The notes under the pieces were generated by a model. That model was given only the letters and a program-made list of their open reading frames with translations, had not been told where the DNA came from and ran no database searches. Shown here one piece after another: positions 55,372 to 64,000 of a stretch of DNA of 64,000 nucleotides (positions within the stretch are counted from its first letter, which is position 1; every line of letters begins with the position of its first letter). Source of the stretch: Rhizobium leguminosarum (GTDB taxonomy: Bacteria > Pseudomonadota > Alphaproteobacteria > Rhizobiales > Rhizobiaceae); the NCBI RefSeq assembly GCF_017876795.1, contig NZ_JAGIOR010000001.1, positions 1,576,501-1,640,500 of the forward strand. The letters run 5' to 3'. The translations under genes were made by a program, and so were the position numbers.

Positions 55372-56925
55372 ATGCCCAGGCGGAAGCAAGCGAGACATAC
55401 CGACGTGAAGGATATCCGATCGATCCTGCGGCTGACGTTCGAGCAGGGATTATCGATACGTGCCGTTTCTCAGCGGCTGAAGATGAGCAAGACGTCGGTT
55501 TCGACGTACCTGCTGCGGGCAAAGGAAGCCGGGCTTGCCGTCTGGCCGCTACCTCCGGGCCTGGACGAGGACGATGTTCTTGAGCATCGACTATTCCGGC
55601 GAATGGGACGGCCTCCACGCGATACCGTCGAGCCGAATTGGCCGAAGATGGCCAGCGAACTGAAGCGCAAGGGCGTCACGCTCCATTTGCTGTGGCAGGA
55701 ATACCGGGAAGCTCACCCGGACGGCTATGGCTATACATGGTTTTGCGGCCGGTTTGCCGATCACGAAAGCCGAGCCAGGCCCACCTACCGCAGCCGTCAC
55801 GTTGCTGGTGTCGCGATGGAATGCGACTACGCCGGCCATACGATCCCGATCATCGATCCATCTACTGGCGAGATCCGCTCGGCACAGATTTATGTGGCGG
55901 TGCTGAGCGCGACTCAATTGACGTTCGCTTATGCCAGCTTCAGCCAGAAGCTGCCCGATTGGATCGAAGCAAACCAGCGGGCCTTCAGTTACTTCGGTGG
56001 CGTGACGAAGACGACGATCTGCGACAACCTCAAGGCGGCGGTGGCCAAGGCGCTATGGTTCGAACCGACATTGAATGCGACCTTTGCCGCCTTCGCCGAG
56101 CACTACGACACAACAGTAGTTCCGGCACGCCCTCGGCATCCTCGCGACAAACCCTCCGCTGAAGGGACGGTTTTAATCGTCGAGAGATGGGTCCTGGCCA
56201 GACTTCGAAACGAGCAGTTCTTTAGCCTTGTCGATCTCAATATCCGCATCAGCGCCTTGATCGAGGACCTCAATACCCGAACTATGCGGCGGTATGGCAA
56301 ATCTCGACGCGCCTTGTTCGATGAAGTTGAGCGCTCTGAGCTCAAGCCGCTGCCTTCAACGCCGTTTGAGTATGCGGAATGGAAGACCGCCAAGGTCCAT
56401 CCCGATTACCATATCGAGGTCGAGAAGACCTTCTATTCCGTGCCGCATGGACTGATCGGAAAGCGGGTAGATGTCAGGCTAACGTATCGGACTGTCGAGA
56501 TCTTTTTTGACCACAGACGTGTGGCCAGCCATATCCGGAGTTCGCAGCGCTCAGGCCACGTCACCGTCAATCAACACATGCCCAAGGCGCACCAGCGCTA
56601 CGCAAACACGACACCCCACACGTTACGCCGGGAAGCAGCGAAGGTTGGGGCCAATACGGCGACTTTTATCGAACGTCTGCTCAGCGACCGCCCACATCCC
56701 GAACAGGGCTACCGGTCCGCTCAAGGCGTTCTCTCCCTGGCGCGCCGCTACCAATCCGACCGGCTGGAGCGGGCTTGCGAACGGGCGCTGATCATCAACG
56801 CACTGAGCTATTCGTCTGTTGCCAACATTCTCAGATCTGGTCTCGATCAGGCTCCGGCCATGAGCGAGGCCGTGAAGCCGGCGCCGCCGCACGGCAATAT
56901 CCGCGGCAAAACCTACTACCAATGA
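55372..56925 (+). CDS. istA: IS21-family IstA transposase (element C)
   Basis: 517 aa from ATG 55372 (MPRRKQARHTDVKDIRSILR); the frame is open to 55324. N-terminal helix-turn-helix (GLSIRAVSQRLKMSKTSVST), rve core with AMECDYAGHTIPIIDP (Asp), TTICDNLKAAV (Asp) and RHPRDKPSAEGTVLIVERWV (Glu). A different IS21 subgroup from elements A and B (IS408/IS1162-like size). Confidence 0.93.
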   Translation: MPRRKQARHTDVKDIRSILRLTFEQGLSIRAVSQRLKMSKTSVSTYLLRAKEAGLAVWPLPPGLDEDDVLEHRLFRRMGRPPRDTVEPNWPKMASELKRKGVTLHLLWQEYREAHPDGYGYTWFCGRFADHESRARPTYRSRHVAGVAMECDYAGHTIPIIDPSTGEIRSAQIYVAVLSATQLTFAYASFSQKLPDWIEANQRAFSYFGGVTKTTICDNLKAAVAKALWFEPTLNATFAAFAEHYDTTVVPARPRHPRDKPSAEGTVLIVERWVLARLRNEQFFSLVDLNIRISALIEDLNTRTMRRYGKSRRALFDEVERSELKPLPSTPFEYAEWKTAKVHPDYHIEVEKTFYSVPHGLIGKRVDVRLTYRTVEIFFDHRRVASHIRSSQRSGHVTVNQHMPKAHQRYANTTPHTLRREAAKVGANTATFIERLLSDRPHPEQGYRSAQGVLSLARRYQSDRLERACERALIINALSYSSVANILRSGLDQAPAMSEAVKPAPPHGNIRGKTYYQ

Positions 56926-56937
56926 AGAGGACATCAG

Positions 56938-57714
56938 ATGCTGACACATCCGACACTGGAGCAGATGAACACGCTTGGTCTTGCCGGCATGGCAACGGCC
57001 TATCGCGAGCTTATCGAACAAGCTCATGGAAATGACCTTAGCTTCGACGAACGACTGGGGTTGATGCTTGACCGGGAGATCGCCGTAAGAACTGACCGCC
57101 GGCTGACAAACCGGCTCGCCACCGCAAAACTTCGGTTCGCCAATGCTTCGATCGAAGACATCGATTTTGGATCCCATCGCGGCCTGGACCGCCGTAACGT
57201 CCTATCTCTGGCGCAAGGTGCATGGCTGAAGGCGAACGAGAACCTGATCCTGACCGGCCAGACAGGGACCGGCAAGACGTGGATTGCTTGTGCTTTTGCA
57301 CGCCAAGCGGCCCGCCTCGACTATTCGGTCCTCTACGTTCGTATGCCGCGGTTGTTTGAGGACCTCGCGCTTGCCAGGCTGGACGGGCGCTTTCCGCGCC
57401 TCATCGACAAGCTTGCACGGGTTCACCTCCTGGTGCTCGATGATTGGGGAACCCACACCTTGAACGACCGGCAGCGCCTTGATCTGCTAGAGATATTCGA
57501 GGAGCGATATCGACGAAAGTCGACCCTGATCACCGCTCAACTTCCCGTGGCTGCCTGGCATGAGATGATTGGAGAGGCCACTTTAGCTGACGCAATCTTA
57601 GACCGTATTGTTCATAACGCACACCGCATAACGCTCGAAGGCGACAGCATGCGGAAGCGGAAAACACCAATGCTCTTGACCGGCGCCGAAATAAACGAAA
57701 TCAATCACCCCTAA
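56938..57714 (+). CDS. istB: IS21-family IstB ATPase (element C)
   Basis: 258 aa, 12 bp after istA. Walker [19 protein letters not shown], Walker [14 protein letters not shown], sensor region [17 protein letters not shown]. Intact, so element C is likely competent for transposition. Confidence 0.93.
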   Translation: MLTHPTLEQMNTLGLAGMATAYRELIEQAHGNDLSFDERLGLMLDREIAVRTDRRLTNRLATAKLRFANASIEDIDFGSHRGLDRRNVLSLAQGAWLKANENLILTGQTGTGKTWIACAFARQAARLDYSVLYVRMPRLFEDLALARLDGRFPRLIDKLARVHLLVLDDWGTHTLNDRQRLDLLEIFEERYRRKSTLITAQLPVAAWHEMIGEATLADAILDRIVHNAHRITLEGDSMRKRKTPMLLTGAEINEINHP

Positions 57715-58116
57715 CAGCAACTAGGCAGGCGGAATTCGATCGAACCCGCTGTCCGCGACTTAGCGAAATGCCTGTCCGCGACTTGCTGAAATGGCTGTCC
57801 CGATTCACCGAAATCCGCACCCTAGCGCCGGACGTAACCGCAGGTAGCGATGTCAAAGCCGAACAGGGCTGCGACATCGCCAGCCAATTAGAAACGCAAC
57901 ACTGGCTCTGCCGATCAGCCCCCGATCCGACCGGCTGGGCCGGGTTGCAAGGGCGGAGCGGGGGCGGGTGATGACATTCCCTTTCGGCTTTAGATCCCAT
58001 GAGGAGTGAACAGCGGCCGCCGCTCTGGCAGAGTGAGGTTGCATCAAAACACTCGCTCAGGAGGAGCAGTTTATGGAACCTGCATCCATTCATCCGACCG
58101 CTGTCCGCACTGATCT

Positions 58117-59655
58117 TATGTTCATTTGCAAGCGGCGTGGCCATGACTGCTCATCCCGCCAACAATGGCTGGTCCTGCATAGTGTAGCTAATGCGCAATG
58201 TAGGAGACAGGACCTCAAGACGACGGTTTGCAAACTCTTATACGCGGGTTGGATACCGCATTTCCGTGTGTACGCCTGGGGCTGCTTCTATCTTAGCACG
58301 GGCATCGACGTAGTCGGCCACTCAGTTCCATCGAAGATTCCCCGACCGGGGCCCTGCCTCCAACATTGAGCATCAGCAGATGATCGATCTTGTCTCCTCT
58401 TTGTAATGCGCGATATGGGGGGTGGTTGGCTAAGCTTGGTGAGCCGGTTGCACTTCCTGACCGATAGCCCACAGGAAGGCCCCCATTTCTCTAGCGATCG
58501 CAGTGATTGCGATGGCCTTGTGCTTCCCCGCGAGGATCATCTTTCGATAGCGAGAGCAGAGCCGAAGTTGGCCCTTCCACGCTATTTCGCGAACGCTTCT
58601 CGGCAAACCTTCCAACTGCGCTTGCTTGGTTCGACTTACCCGCGCAGGGAAGCGGTAAGCCCATGCGCCTTCGATCAACATGCGACGGGCCCGAGAGTTT
58701 CCGGCCTTAGTGATGCCGCCACGTTTGACATGTTCACCTGTCGAGCTCTCTGACGGAACGAGGCCAAGAAAGGCCATCAGTTGGCGGGGATTTTCGAAGC
58801 GGCGGATGTCGCCAATTTCGGCAACAAAGACGACGGCGGCAATCAACGACACGCCTCGCAACGCCTGATAGGCTTCGACAACAGGAGCCATCGTCCAGGA
58901 TTTGACAGTCTCCGAGATCAGATCGGTCAGACGCTTCAAGCGCACCTCGGCATCCTCGATCGCCTGGCAGTATTCCTTCAGCACAACGAAGTGGGCTGGA
59001 TGCTCGAACTTCAGAGTCGATATCCACCGCATATGCGCCAGCGACCAGGATGAGCGGCCCGAATAGATGCGGCCATGTCGAAGTAGGAACGACTGAAGCT
59101 GCTGACGTGCTCGCTTTTGTGCCTCCTGCGCAGCCTCGCGTGCCCGCACGAGATCGCGCATAGCCTCATGCCCCCGGTCCGGTACCCAGACCGCTGTCAG
59201 TTCACCAGCACGATGTAGTCGTGCCAGGCTGACCGCATCGCGCCGGTTCGTCTTCACCCGATCTCCGGGACGCTTGGGAATTAGTGCCGGCGCCACCACC
59301 ACGCAGTCATGACCCATCTCGAGGAGCTGACGGTAGAGTTCGTAACCTGTAGGACCTGCCTCATAGCAGAAGTGGAGCTTAGCTCCTCGCTTGGCCAGCT
59401 TTTGCACGACGTTCGCAACCGAGGCTGGATCTGAGGATATGTCTCCGAAAAATCGCACCTCACCACCCCGCTCGCCATCCGCGACGGCTACAGAAATCTT
59501 CAGTTTCGAGACGTCCAGACCGACGAAAAGTCTGCTATGCTGATCCATGGTTCATCCTCGCTAAGCTTGGGGCTCGGCTTCGGCCACTCCGAAGCAACCC
59601 CCGATCTCAGCTTACGGCGAGGGTGAGCCGCCTTCACCCCGAGAACATACGGTCT
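58117..59655 (-). mobile_element. IS110-family element Y, copy B
   Basis: 1539 bp, inverted relative to copy A and not interrupted. Subterminal repeats TATGTTC at 58117-58123 and GAACATA at 59643-59649. Flanked by the core dinucleotide CT in the X transposase gene. Confidence 0.85.
58430..59548 (-). CDS. IS110-family transposase Y (copy B)
   Basis: Identical in translation to 48247-49365 (372 aa): DEDD RuvC-like domain and Ser-containing Transposase_20 domain intact. Divergent from the X(B) transposase it interrupts. Confidence 0.93.
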   Translation of the reverse strand: MDQHSRLFVGLDVSKLKISVAVADGERGGEVRFFGDISSDPASVANVVQKLAKRGAKLHFCYEAGPTGYELYRQLLEMGHDCVVVAPALIPKRPGDRVKTNRRDAVSLARLHRAGELTAVWVPDRGHEAMRDLVRAREAAQEAQKRARQQLQSFLLRHGRIYSGRSSWSLAHMRWISTLKFEHPAHFVVLKEYCQAIEDAEVRLKRLTDLISETVKSWTMAPVVEAYQALRGVSLIAAVVFVAEIGDIRRFENPRQLMAFLGLVPSESSTGEHVKRGGITKAGNSRARRMLIEGAWAYRFPARVSRTKQAQLEGLPRSVREIAWKGQLRLCSRYRKMILAGKHKAIAITAIAREMGAFLWAIGQEVQPAHQA

Positions 59656-61147
59656 GAGCCGATCGACCTGGTTGATCACTTCGTTGTCGCCGGGCAGTGG
59701 CGAGAAGATGTCGAAGTATGTAGTGGCCGGTGGCAATGTGGCCGAGTTGCTGGATCGATTTGAGCAGCTACAGCAGAAAGCGCGGTTAAGAACAGGGAAG
59801 TTGTTTCCCATCGTAACGATCCAGGAGGCCGGATTGGACGGCTTCTGGATACACCGCGTGCTGGAGGCTCACGGCATCGAGAGTTACGTCGTCGACGCAG
59901 CTTCGATCGCGACCTCCCGTCGACGTCGGCGTGTGAAGACCGACAAGATTGATGGAGAGGCTCTGACGCGCACATTGCTCGCGTTCAAGCGCGGCGAGCC
60001 ACGCGTATGCGTGATGGTTAGAGCGCCAGATCCGAAGGACGAAGATCGGCGTCGGATTTGCCGGGAACGCAAAGTTTTGATTGCTGAACGGGTCAGGCAT
60101 GTCAATCGCGTCAAGGGGCTACTCTTTGCTCAAGGCGTCAGCGGCTATCAACCGCTCCGTAAGGATCGCCGTCAGCGGCTGGAGGAGCTCCAGACCGGAG
60201 ATGGGCGCGAGTTACCGAAACACCTGAAGGCTCAAATCAATCGCGAACTCGACCGTCTCGAGTTGCTGCTAGAACAGATCGCTGCAGTGGAGAGCGAGCG
60301 TAATTCCCTCCTATCGACGTACGAGCAGCCAGCGGTCGAGGCAACCTCGCCCGCAGCGATGCTGCTGTCCTTGAAGGGTGTTGGCGCTGAATTTGCCGCC
60401 ATTCTTTGGACCGAAGCCCTGTCCCGGCATTTTGATAATCGGCGGCAGATTGCCGCCTATGCAGGTTTGACACCAACCCCATGGATGAGCGGGACCATCG
60501 ACCACGAGCAGGGGGTCTCAGAAGCAGGAAACCCTCGGCTGCGCACCACGATGATTCAACTGTCTTGGTTGTGGCCACGCAATCAGCCAGCGTCAGCGCT
60601 CAGTCGTTGGTTTGTGGATCGGGTTCAGTTGAACGGGGGACGTTTAAAGAAAGCCGCGATAGTTGCTCTGGCGCGCAAACTCCTTATCGCGCTGTGGAAG
60701 TTTGTTACTGCGGGGGTTGTCATCGAAGGGGCTGTCATGAAGACGGCCTGACGACCGAAAAATTGCCGAACACACGAATCTTCCAGGACTGATCACTCCT
60801 GGCGGATCCAGGTGAGCGAACCGCCTCAAAGTCGGGCTTCAAATGCCGCGCTTTAGATTGGTCCCGTTCTCCTGAGCCTCGCCGCTACGCAAGCGGGATA
60901 ATGGTGCTGCCGGACAAAACGGCGACCGTATGTGAGTTTGAACCGGTGACGGAAACGTGCCGCGTCAAGCAAGGTGGCTCAGACCAGGGTTCGATACGAA
61001 ATCGAAGGGGCAAGCTATGAAACTATGATTGATCTTGACGGCGAAATCCTCATGTGAGCTTTCTCAGTTTCCCATATCATCGACACCCTCGGATTGCTGC
61101 CGCTTCGGTTCTACTTTAGAAACCAGCTATGGTCCTTGCTCGTAAAA

Positions 61148-61420
61148 TAGTCCTTCACAGCACCGATCTCGGCGGAAGCCGATCTACAGGATTTTGTAGA
61201 GCGATGTCTTACCGAAGGCGTATCGCTGCTTGCGATCGTCGGGCCAGAGGCAGGCGCACTTGAAGATCAGGTGGATTGGATTGTTGTTGGAGACGGCAGC
61301 AATCCAAGCCGGTTTCTTTGCACAACATCACATCCCGACGAGCCACTCGACGATGTGCTCGGCATGGCGAACGCCTGGGATGCTGGCGCTGATGGCCGCG
61401 TGCAACAGGTCTTTCTTTAG
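61148..61420 (+). pseudogene. 5'-truncated ORF of unknown family
   Basis: An open frame without a plausible start codon. It reads ISAEADLQDFVERCLTEGVS, then LLAIVGPEAGALEDQVDWIV, GDGSNPSRFLCTTSHPDEPL and DDVLGMANAWDAGADGRVQQ to a TAG at 61420. The composition is that of a real protein C-terminus rather than a shadow frame. Its 5' part was probably lost when the neighbouring elements inserted. Family not recognised. Confidence 0.4.
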
Positions 61421-61446
61421 GCTGCCAGTTCGGCGGCGGAGCCTCA

Positions 61447-61911
61447 TCACTTCGCCGCTTCCATCTTCGCCAGCGCCTTCAGTCTTTTGGCAATCACCGC
61501 CGGATCGTTCATGTAATCTGTCCTCGGCTTGCGGCCACGCTTCTGGTAGCCGTTCTCCTTGCAAACGCGAACACGACTGAGGCCGTCCGACAGCAGGCGT
61601 CCGGCAATCTGTTCGGGAGACCAGCAAGCCTCCAACTGGTTGATGATCTCCGTTCGCAAATTCGGGTGACGCCGCAGCTTTTTCAGCCGGCGACGTCGGT
61701 CTTGCGCAATGTCGTTCGCAACCGTGCTGTAGTAGCCGTCGTAGTCCGGCAGTTCACGATCGCGAAATGTGTTGCGCTTGATCTCGCGGTAAATGGTCGA
61801 GCGATGACGGCCAAGCCGACGTGCCATCTCGCTTACCGGAACTTTTGCCGCCACCAAGTGATGCAGGCGTCGGCGATCGGCGAGAGTGATCTGCGTATAG
61901 CATCGAGACAT
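61447..61911 (-). pseudogene. IS30-family transposase, N-terminal fragment
   Basis: The first ~115 residues carry the IS30 helix-turn-helix (MSRCYTQITLADRRRLHHLV, VSEMARRLGRHRSTIYREIK) and the LRTEIINQLEACWSPEQIAG region. After VRVCKE the expected DDE domain is absent, and the frame ends with an unrelated tail (RGRKPRTDYMNDPAVIAKRL) that may be the 3' end of another gene. Inactive. Confidence 0.82.
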
Positions 61912-62059
61912 GCCAGAATCTCCAAAGTGAAGCCATTGAAATTACTGGCATGTCGCCCTTTGAAATAGAATGTACCCCTCCTACAAGCGATGATCGCATA
62001 ATGTATGGAACTTTAACGGACTCTCCCGCTTGTCCCTTACGTTCCGCCCAGAGCAGGCT

Positions 62060-63010
62060 TTACAGGTCAAGCCGCAGCACACCCGTTGCGCGCGACACGC
62101 AGGGCATGAAGCGGTGGCTGCGAGCGTCCTTCGACAGGACCGCATCCCTGTGGATCGGCTGCCCTTCCAGGAAGCCGCACTCGCAGGTCCCGCACACTCC
62201 GTTTTCGCAAGATGCCATCAACAACACCCCAGCCGCGCGAATTGCCGACAGCGCCGAAGTGTCGGCCGGAACGAAAATCTCTGTCCCATTGCGCAGGATG
62301 ATTGTGAATGGCTCCGGTGGAGCATCGTCGAGTAGCGCCGGCTGGAACGCCTCGAAATGGACGGAACCCTCAGGCCAGTGTTCGGAGGCTCGGGCGATGG
62401 CAGCCATGAATCCCGGTGGTCCGCAGTAATAAACCTGCGCGTCGCTGGGACGAGTCGATAGCAAGGCTTCGATATCCTGTCTGGTCTCAGGATCGTCGTC
62501 GAAGTGAAGCCGTAACTTGCTTCTGTCGACAACCTGCTCAATCACCGCCAAAAAGGGCGCGACCGCCCGACCGCGGGTAAAGTAATGCAACTCGAATGGC
62601 TTGCCCTGCCGGTTCAAAACGCCCGCCATCGCCAGGAGAGGCGTGATACCGATCCCGCCGGCCAACAGCAGGACCGGCCAATTTCCTTGCTTCAGCGGAA
62701 AATGATTGCGCGGGGCAGAAACCGGTAATTCGGCGCCAACGCAAACGGCAGCATGAAGCCAGGTCGAGCCTCCACGGCCTTCCGGCTCGCGTTTCACCGC
62801 AATTGTGTAGCGGCTGAGGTCTGCCGGGTCACCGCACAACGAATATTGGCGGACCCGTCCGTCGGACAGATGGACATCGACGTGCGAGCCCGGTTCGAAC
62901 GCTGGCAAAAGAGGCTTGCGCGGATGCTGAAGTTCAACGACGAGGACGTCGCCCGGTTCTTTTCGTGTAGCGACAACCTTCAGCTTCATGATGATACGTG
63001 GAGATGCCAT
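62060..63010 (-). CDS. Phthalate-dioxygenase-reductase-type FMN/[2Fe-2S] oxidoreductase
   Basis: 316 aa from ATG 63010 (MASPRIIMKLKVVATRKEPG); an upstream extension of the frame overlaps the MOSC gene and is rejected. Order: flavin-binding domain with RQYSLCGDPADLSRY, NAD(P)H-binding domain with LLAGGIGITPLLAMA and VYYCGPPGFM, and a C-terminal plant-type ferredoxin domain with cluster ligands in CENGVCGTCECG and a later MPCVS. Such reductases (VanB-like) pass electrons from NAD(P)H to an oxygenase or similar partner. It follows the MOSC gene by 5 bp, so both act together; no oxygenase component is in view. Confidence 0.9.
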   Translation of the reverse strand: MASPRIIMKLKVVATRKEPGDVLVVELQHPRKPLLPAFEPGSHVDVHLSDGRVRQYSLCGDPADLSRYTIAVKREPEGRGGSTWLHAAVCVGAELPVSAPRNHFPLKQGNWPVLLLAGGIGITPLLAMAGVLNRQGKPFELHYFTRGRAVAPFLAVIEQVVDRSKLRLHFDDDPETRQDIEALLSTRPSDAQVYYCGPPGFMAAIARASEHWPEGSVHFEAFQPALLDDAPPEPFTIILRNGTEIFVPADTSALSAIRAAGVLLMASCENGVCGTCECGFLEGQPIHRDAVLSKDARSHRFMPCVSRATGVLRLDL

Positions 63011-63015
63011 TCGTT

Positions 63016-63507
63016 TTACTCGTCCATAGGAAGAATCGGGTCGCCTGGGCGGATGATGCCACCAAACTCGATCGTGCAGTTCAGGCCGGAGCGGTTCAGC
63101 AGGCCTTCGTAGAGGCCGGGCATGCCGAGCAACTCCTCGATATATCTGCAAGGAAAGTTCATCCGCGCTGCTCGAAGAATTGTGTCGCCGACCCGGAAGC
63201 GTTTACCGACGAGATGGCCGAGCGGGACGCCGCGGGTCGTCAGATTGCGTCTATGATCCTCGGGTGCGAGCTCGGCTTTGAAGCCCGGGATCTTTGGCTG
63301 GCCTTTGGCCATTGCCTCCAGAACCTCAACCTCGATCAGCGTGACTTCGCGAACGTCGGGTTTCGGGGAATAGGTTCCAGTGCCGAGAAAGTATCGGTCG
63401 CCAACAATTCCACGTCCCGCAATGAGTTGCGCTTCCGCCAGTTCTTCCATTTCGTAGGAAGCCGCAGGCGCAATATGGATGTGGAGCAGTCTACCCTGCC
63501 AAGTCAT
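63016..63507 (-). CDS. MOSC-domain protein
   Basis: 163 aa. MOSC (molybdenum cofactor sulfurase C-terminal) domains bind Mo cofactor or carry sulfur through a conserved Cys. Visible features: GIVGDRYFLGTGTYS near the start, LAPEDHRRNLTTRGVPLGHL and the Cys-containing ARMNFPCRYIEELLGMPGLY. The pairing with a ferredoxin reductase resembles YiiM/YcbX-type systems that reduce N-hydroxylated compounds, where MOSC and reductase domains are often fused. First gene of the two-gene unit. Confidence 0.85.
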   Translation of the reverse strand: MTWQGRLLHIHIAPAASYEMEELAEAQLIAGRGIVGDRYFLGTGTYSPKPDVREVTLIEVEVLEAMAKGQPKIPGFKAELAPEDHRRNLTTRGVPLGHLVGKRFRVGDTILRAARMNFPCRYIEELLGMPGLYEGLLNRSGLNCTIEFGGIIRPGDPILPMDE

Positions 63508-63775
63508 GAAACAGCCTCATCAAGCCTCGATCCGGACCTTCAAGGGAAGACCATCTCAATTTCGTCCATCGGCGTGCTGGTGCTCGTGTCTGGAAAGGCA
63601 AAAACGGTCACGGTACCAGTCGCGGTCCTCCCTGAAGTTTGGCGGGGAACTGGTCTTCGCGACAGTGCCAGTTTGATCACATGTGGCTGGTCCAGTTTCC
63701 GCCTCGCATACGAGTGGCTCATGCAGGAGAGGCTCCTCGCGTTTTGTCTCGGTTTCGGCCATGCCAAACTTTACT

Positions 63776-64000
63776 TCAGAATTGGCTTTTCAATGTTTCG
63801 ACCGCTGCCAGAAGGAGTTGAACACCCCGTTCGATCTGCCGCGGGGTCAAGGCTGAATACCCCATGACAAGCCCGAGCCTGTCCGCGGTCGTCTCGTCTG
63901 GTTGCGGTTCATAAAGAGGTGAAATGCAGTAAACTCCAATGCTGGCGCTTCGCGCGGTTTCCACTAAAGCCGTCTCGACCGACTTCGGCAATTCGTTGAA
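63776..64000 (-). CDS. MocR/PdxR-like regulator, C-terminal end (runs off window)
   Basis: The frame is open to the window edge. The visible 75 residues (IGVYCISPLYEPQPDETTAD, RLGLVMGYSALTPRQIERGV, LLAAVETLKSQF) match the end of the aminotransferase-like domain of MocR-type GntR regulators. The helix-turn-helix and PLP-binding Lys lie outside the window. It reads in the same direction as the MOSC operon and ends 268 bp upstream of it; this gap holds no convincing gene. Confidence 0.7.
   Translation of the reverse strand, partial: FNELPKSVETALVETARSASIGVYCISPLYEPQPDETTADRLGLVMGYSALTPRQIERGVQLLLAAVETLKSQF

Larger units (their letters stand above)
55202..57819 (+). mobile_element. IS21-family element C, complete, with target duplication
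   Basis: A 2618-bp element. The ends TGCGGGTTTCGCAAAGTC and (inverted) TGCGGATTTCGGTGAATC are each followed by repeated AAGTCGCGGACAG-type motifs. It is flanked by a 7-bp direct repeat CCCTAGC (55195-55201 and 57820-57826), the expected IS21 duplication, so it is an undisturbed insertion. Confidence 0.92.
58073..60751 (+). pseudogene. IS110-family transposase X(B), split by element Y
   Basis: The 5' part starts at ATG 58073 (MEPASIHPTAVRTDL) behind GGAGGAG. After removing 58117-59655, which keeps one CT core, the frame continues exactly as LSRSTWLITSLSPGSGEKMS and on to VKTDKIDGEALTRTLLAFKR, LLSLKGVGAEFAAILWTEAL and PTPWMSGTIDHEQGVSEAGN. So X(B) was an intact ~378-codon gene before Y arrived. 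The remaining 359-codon frame from 59672 lacks the N-terminus with the first catalytic Asp. Confidence 0.85.
57990..60940 (+). mobile_element. IS110-family element X(B), interrupted by element Y
   Basis: Relative of X(A): the 5' noncoding block (GATCCCAT ... GGCAGAGTGAGGT), split transposase gene and 3' noncoding block (GGATCCAGGTGAGCG, GTTCTCCTGAGCC, AAGCGGGATAATGGTGCTGC) are in the same order. Outer limits approximate. Contains Y(B). Confidence 0.68.

Overview
The window reads as a GC-rich accessory replicon (probably a large plasmid) of a Rhizobium/Sinorhizobium/Agrobacterium-type alphaproteobacterium. The evidence is a remnant of uptake-hydrogenase genes (hypX-hoxA), rhizobial-type IS6, IS21, IS5, IS630, IS110 and Tn3 elements, a RIT (recombinase-in-trio) element, and very few housekeeping genes. 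No rRNA, tRNA, CRISPR array or replication origin was seen.

Layout. 1-5.3 kb: a tight operon of a c-type-cytochrome-like C-terminus (entering from upstream), a GMC flavoprotein oxidoreductase and a membrane-anchored patatin-like lipase. 5.3-10 kb: two direct IS6-family copies bracket hypX (5' truncated) and hoxA (extreme 3' end lost), the only hydrogenase genes present. 10-14.5 kb: an IS21 fragment split by an IS5 element, a frameshifted gene remnant and a complete second IS21 element that cuts a RelB/DinJ-type antitoxin gene. 14.7-17.5 kb: an XRE-ImmA/IrrE gene with an upstream partner gene carrying one in-frame amber codon, then two tiny genes. 17.5-24 kb: a decayed Tn3-family transposon (tnpR split by IS630, an unknown 525-aa passenger, a frameshifted and truncated tnpA) abutting an IS5 element and an IS630 fragment. 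24-30 kb: a Tat-exported alpha carbonic anhydrase, a decayed IS630, a second deleted IS21 copy, and a third IS6 copy whose terminal repeat is hit by an IS5 element carrying a passenger gene.

30.7-40.5 kb is the most coherent cargo: three co-directional, nearly overlapping genes. They encode a very large DUF4011-helicase-Vsr-like-nuclease-DUF3320 protein (architecture of the Hhe anti-phage protein, here split by one in-frame TAA), an SbcD-like phosphoesterase and an SbcC/SMC-like ATPase without a zinc hook. This is the best candidate for a little-described DNA-processing or defence system.

40.7-50 kb is a nest of elements: an IS110 element interrupted by a RIT element with 61-bp perfect terminal repeats, beside a second IS110 type whose transposase gene is interrupted by a third IS110 type, itself hit by IS5. 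The third type appears again inverted at 58-59.7 kb, inserted at the same place in another copy of the second type. Between these inverted copies lie an AraC-type regulator and four small unknown genes (50.6-53.8 kb), one of which looks like a compact clan-CD (caspase-like) cysteine peptidase, followed by gene debris (HD-domain and DinB fragments) and an intact IS21 element with a 7-bp target duplication. 61-64 kb: a truncated ORF, an IS30 fragment, a MOSC protein plus ferredoxin-type reductase operon, and the C-terminus of a MocR-like regulator running off the end.
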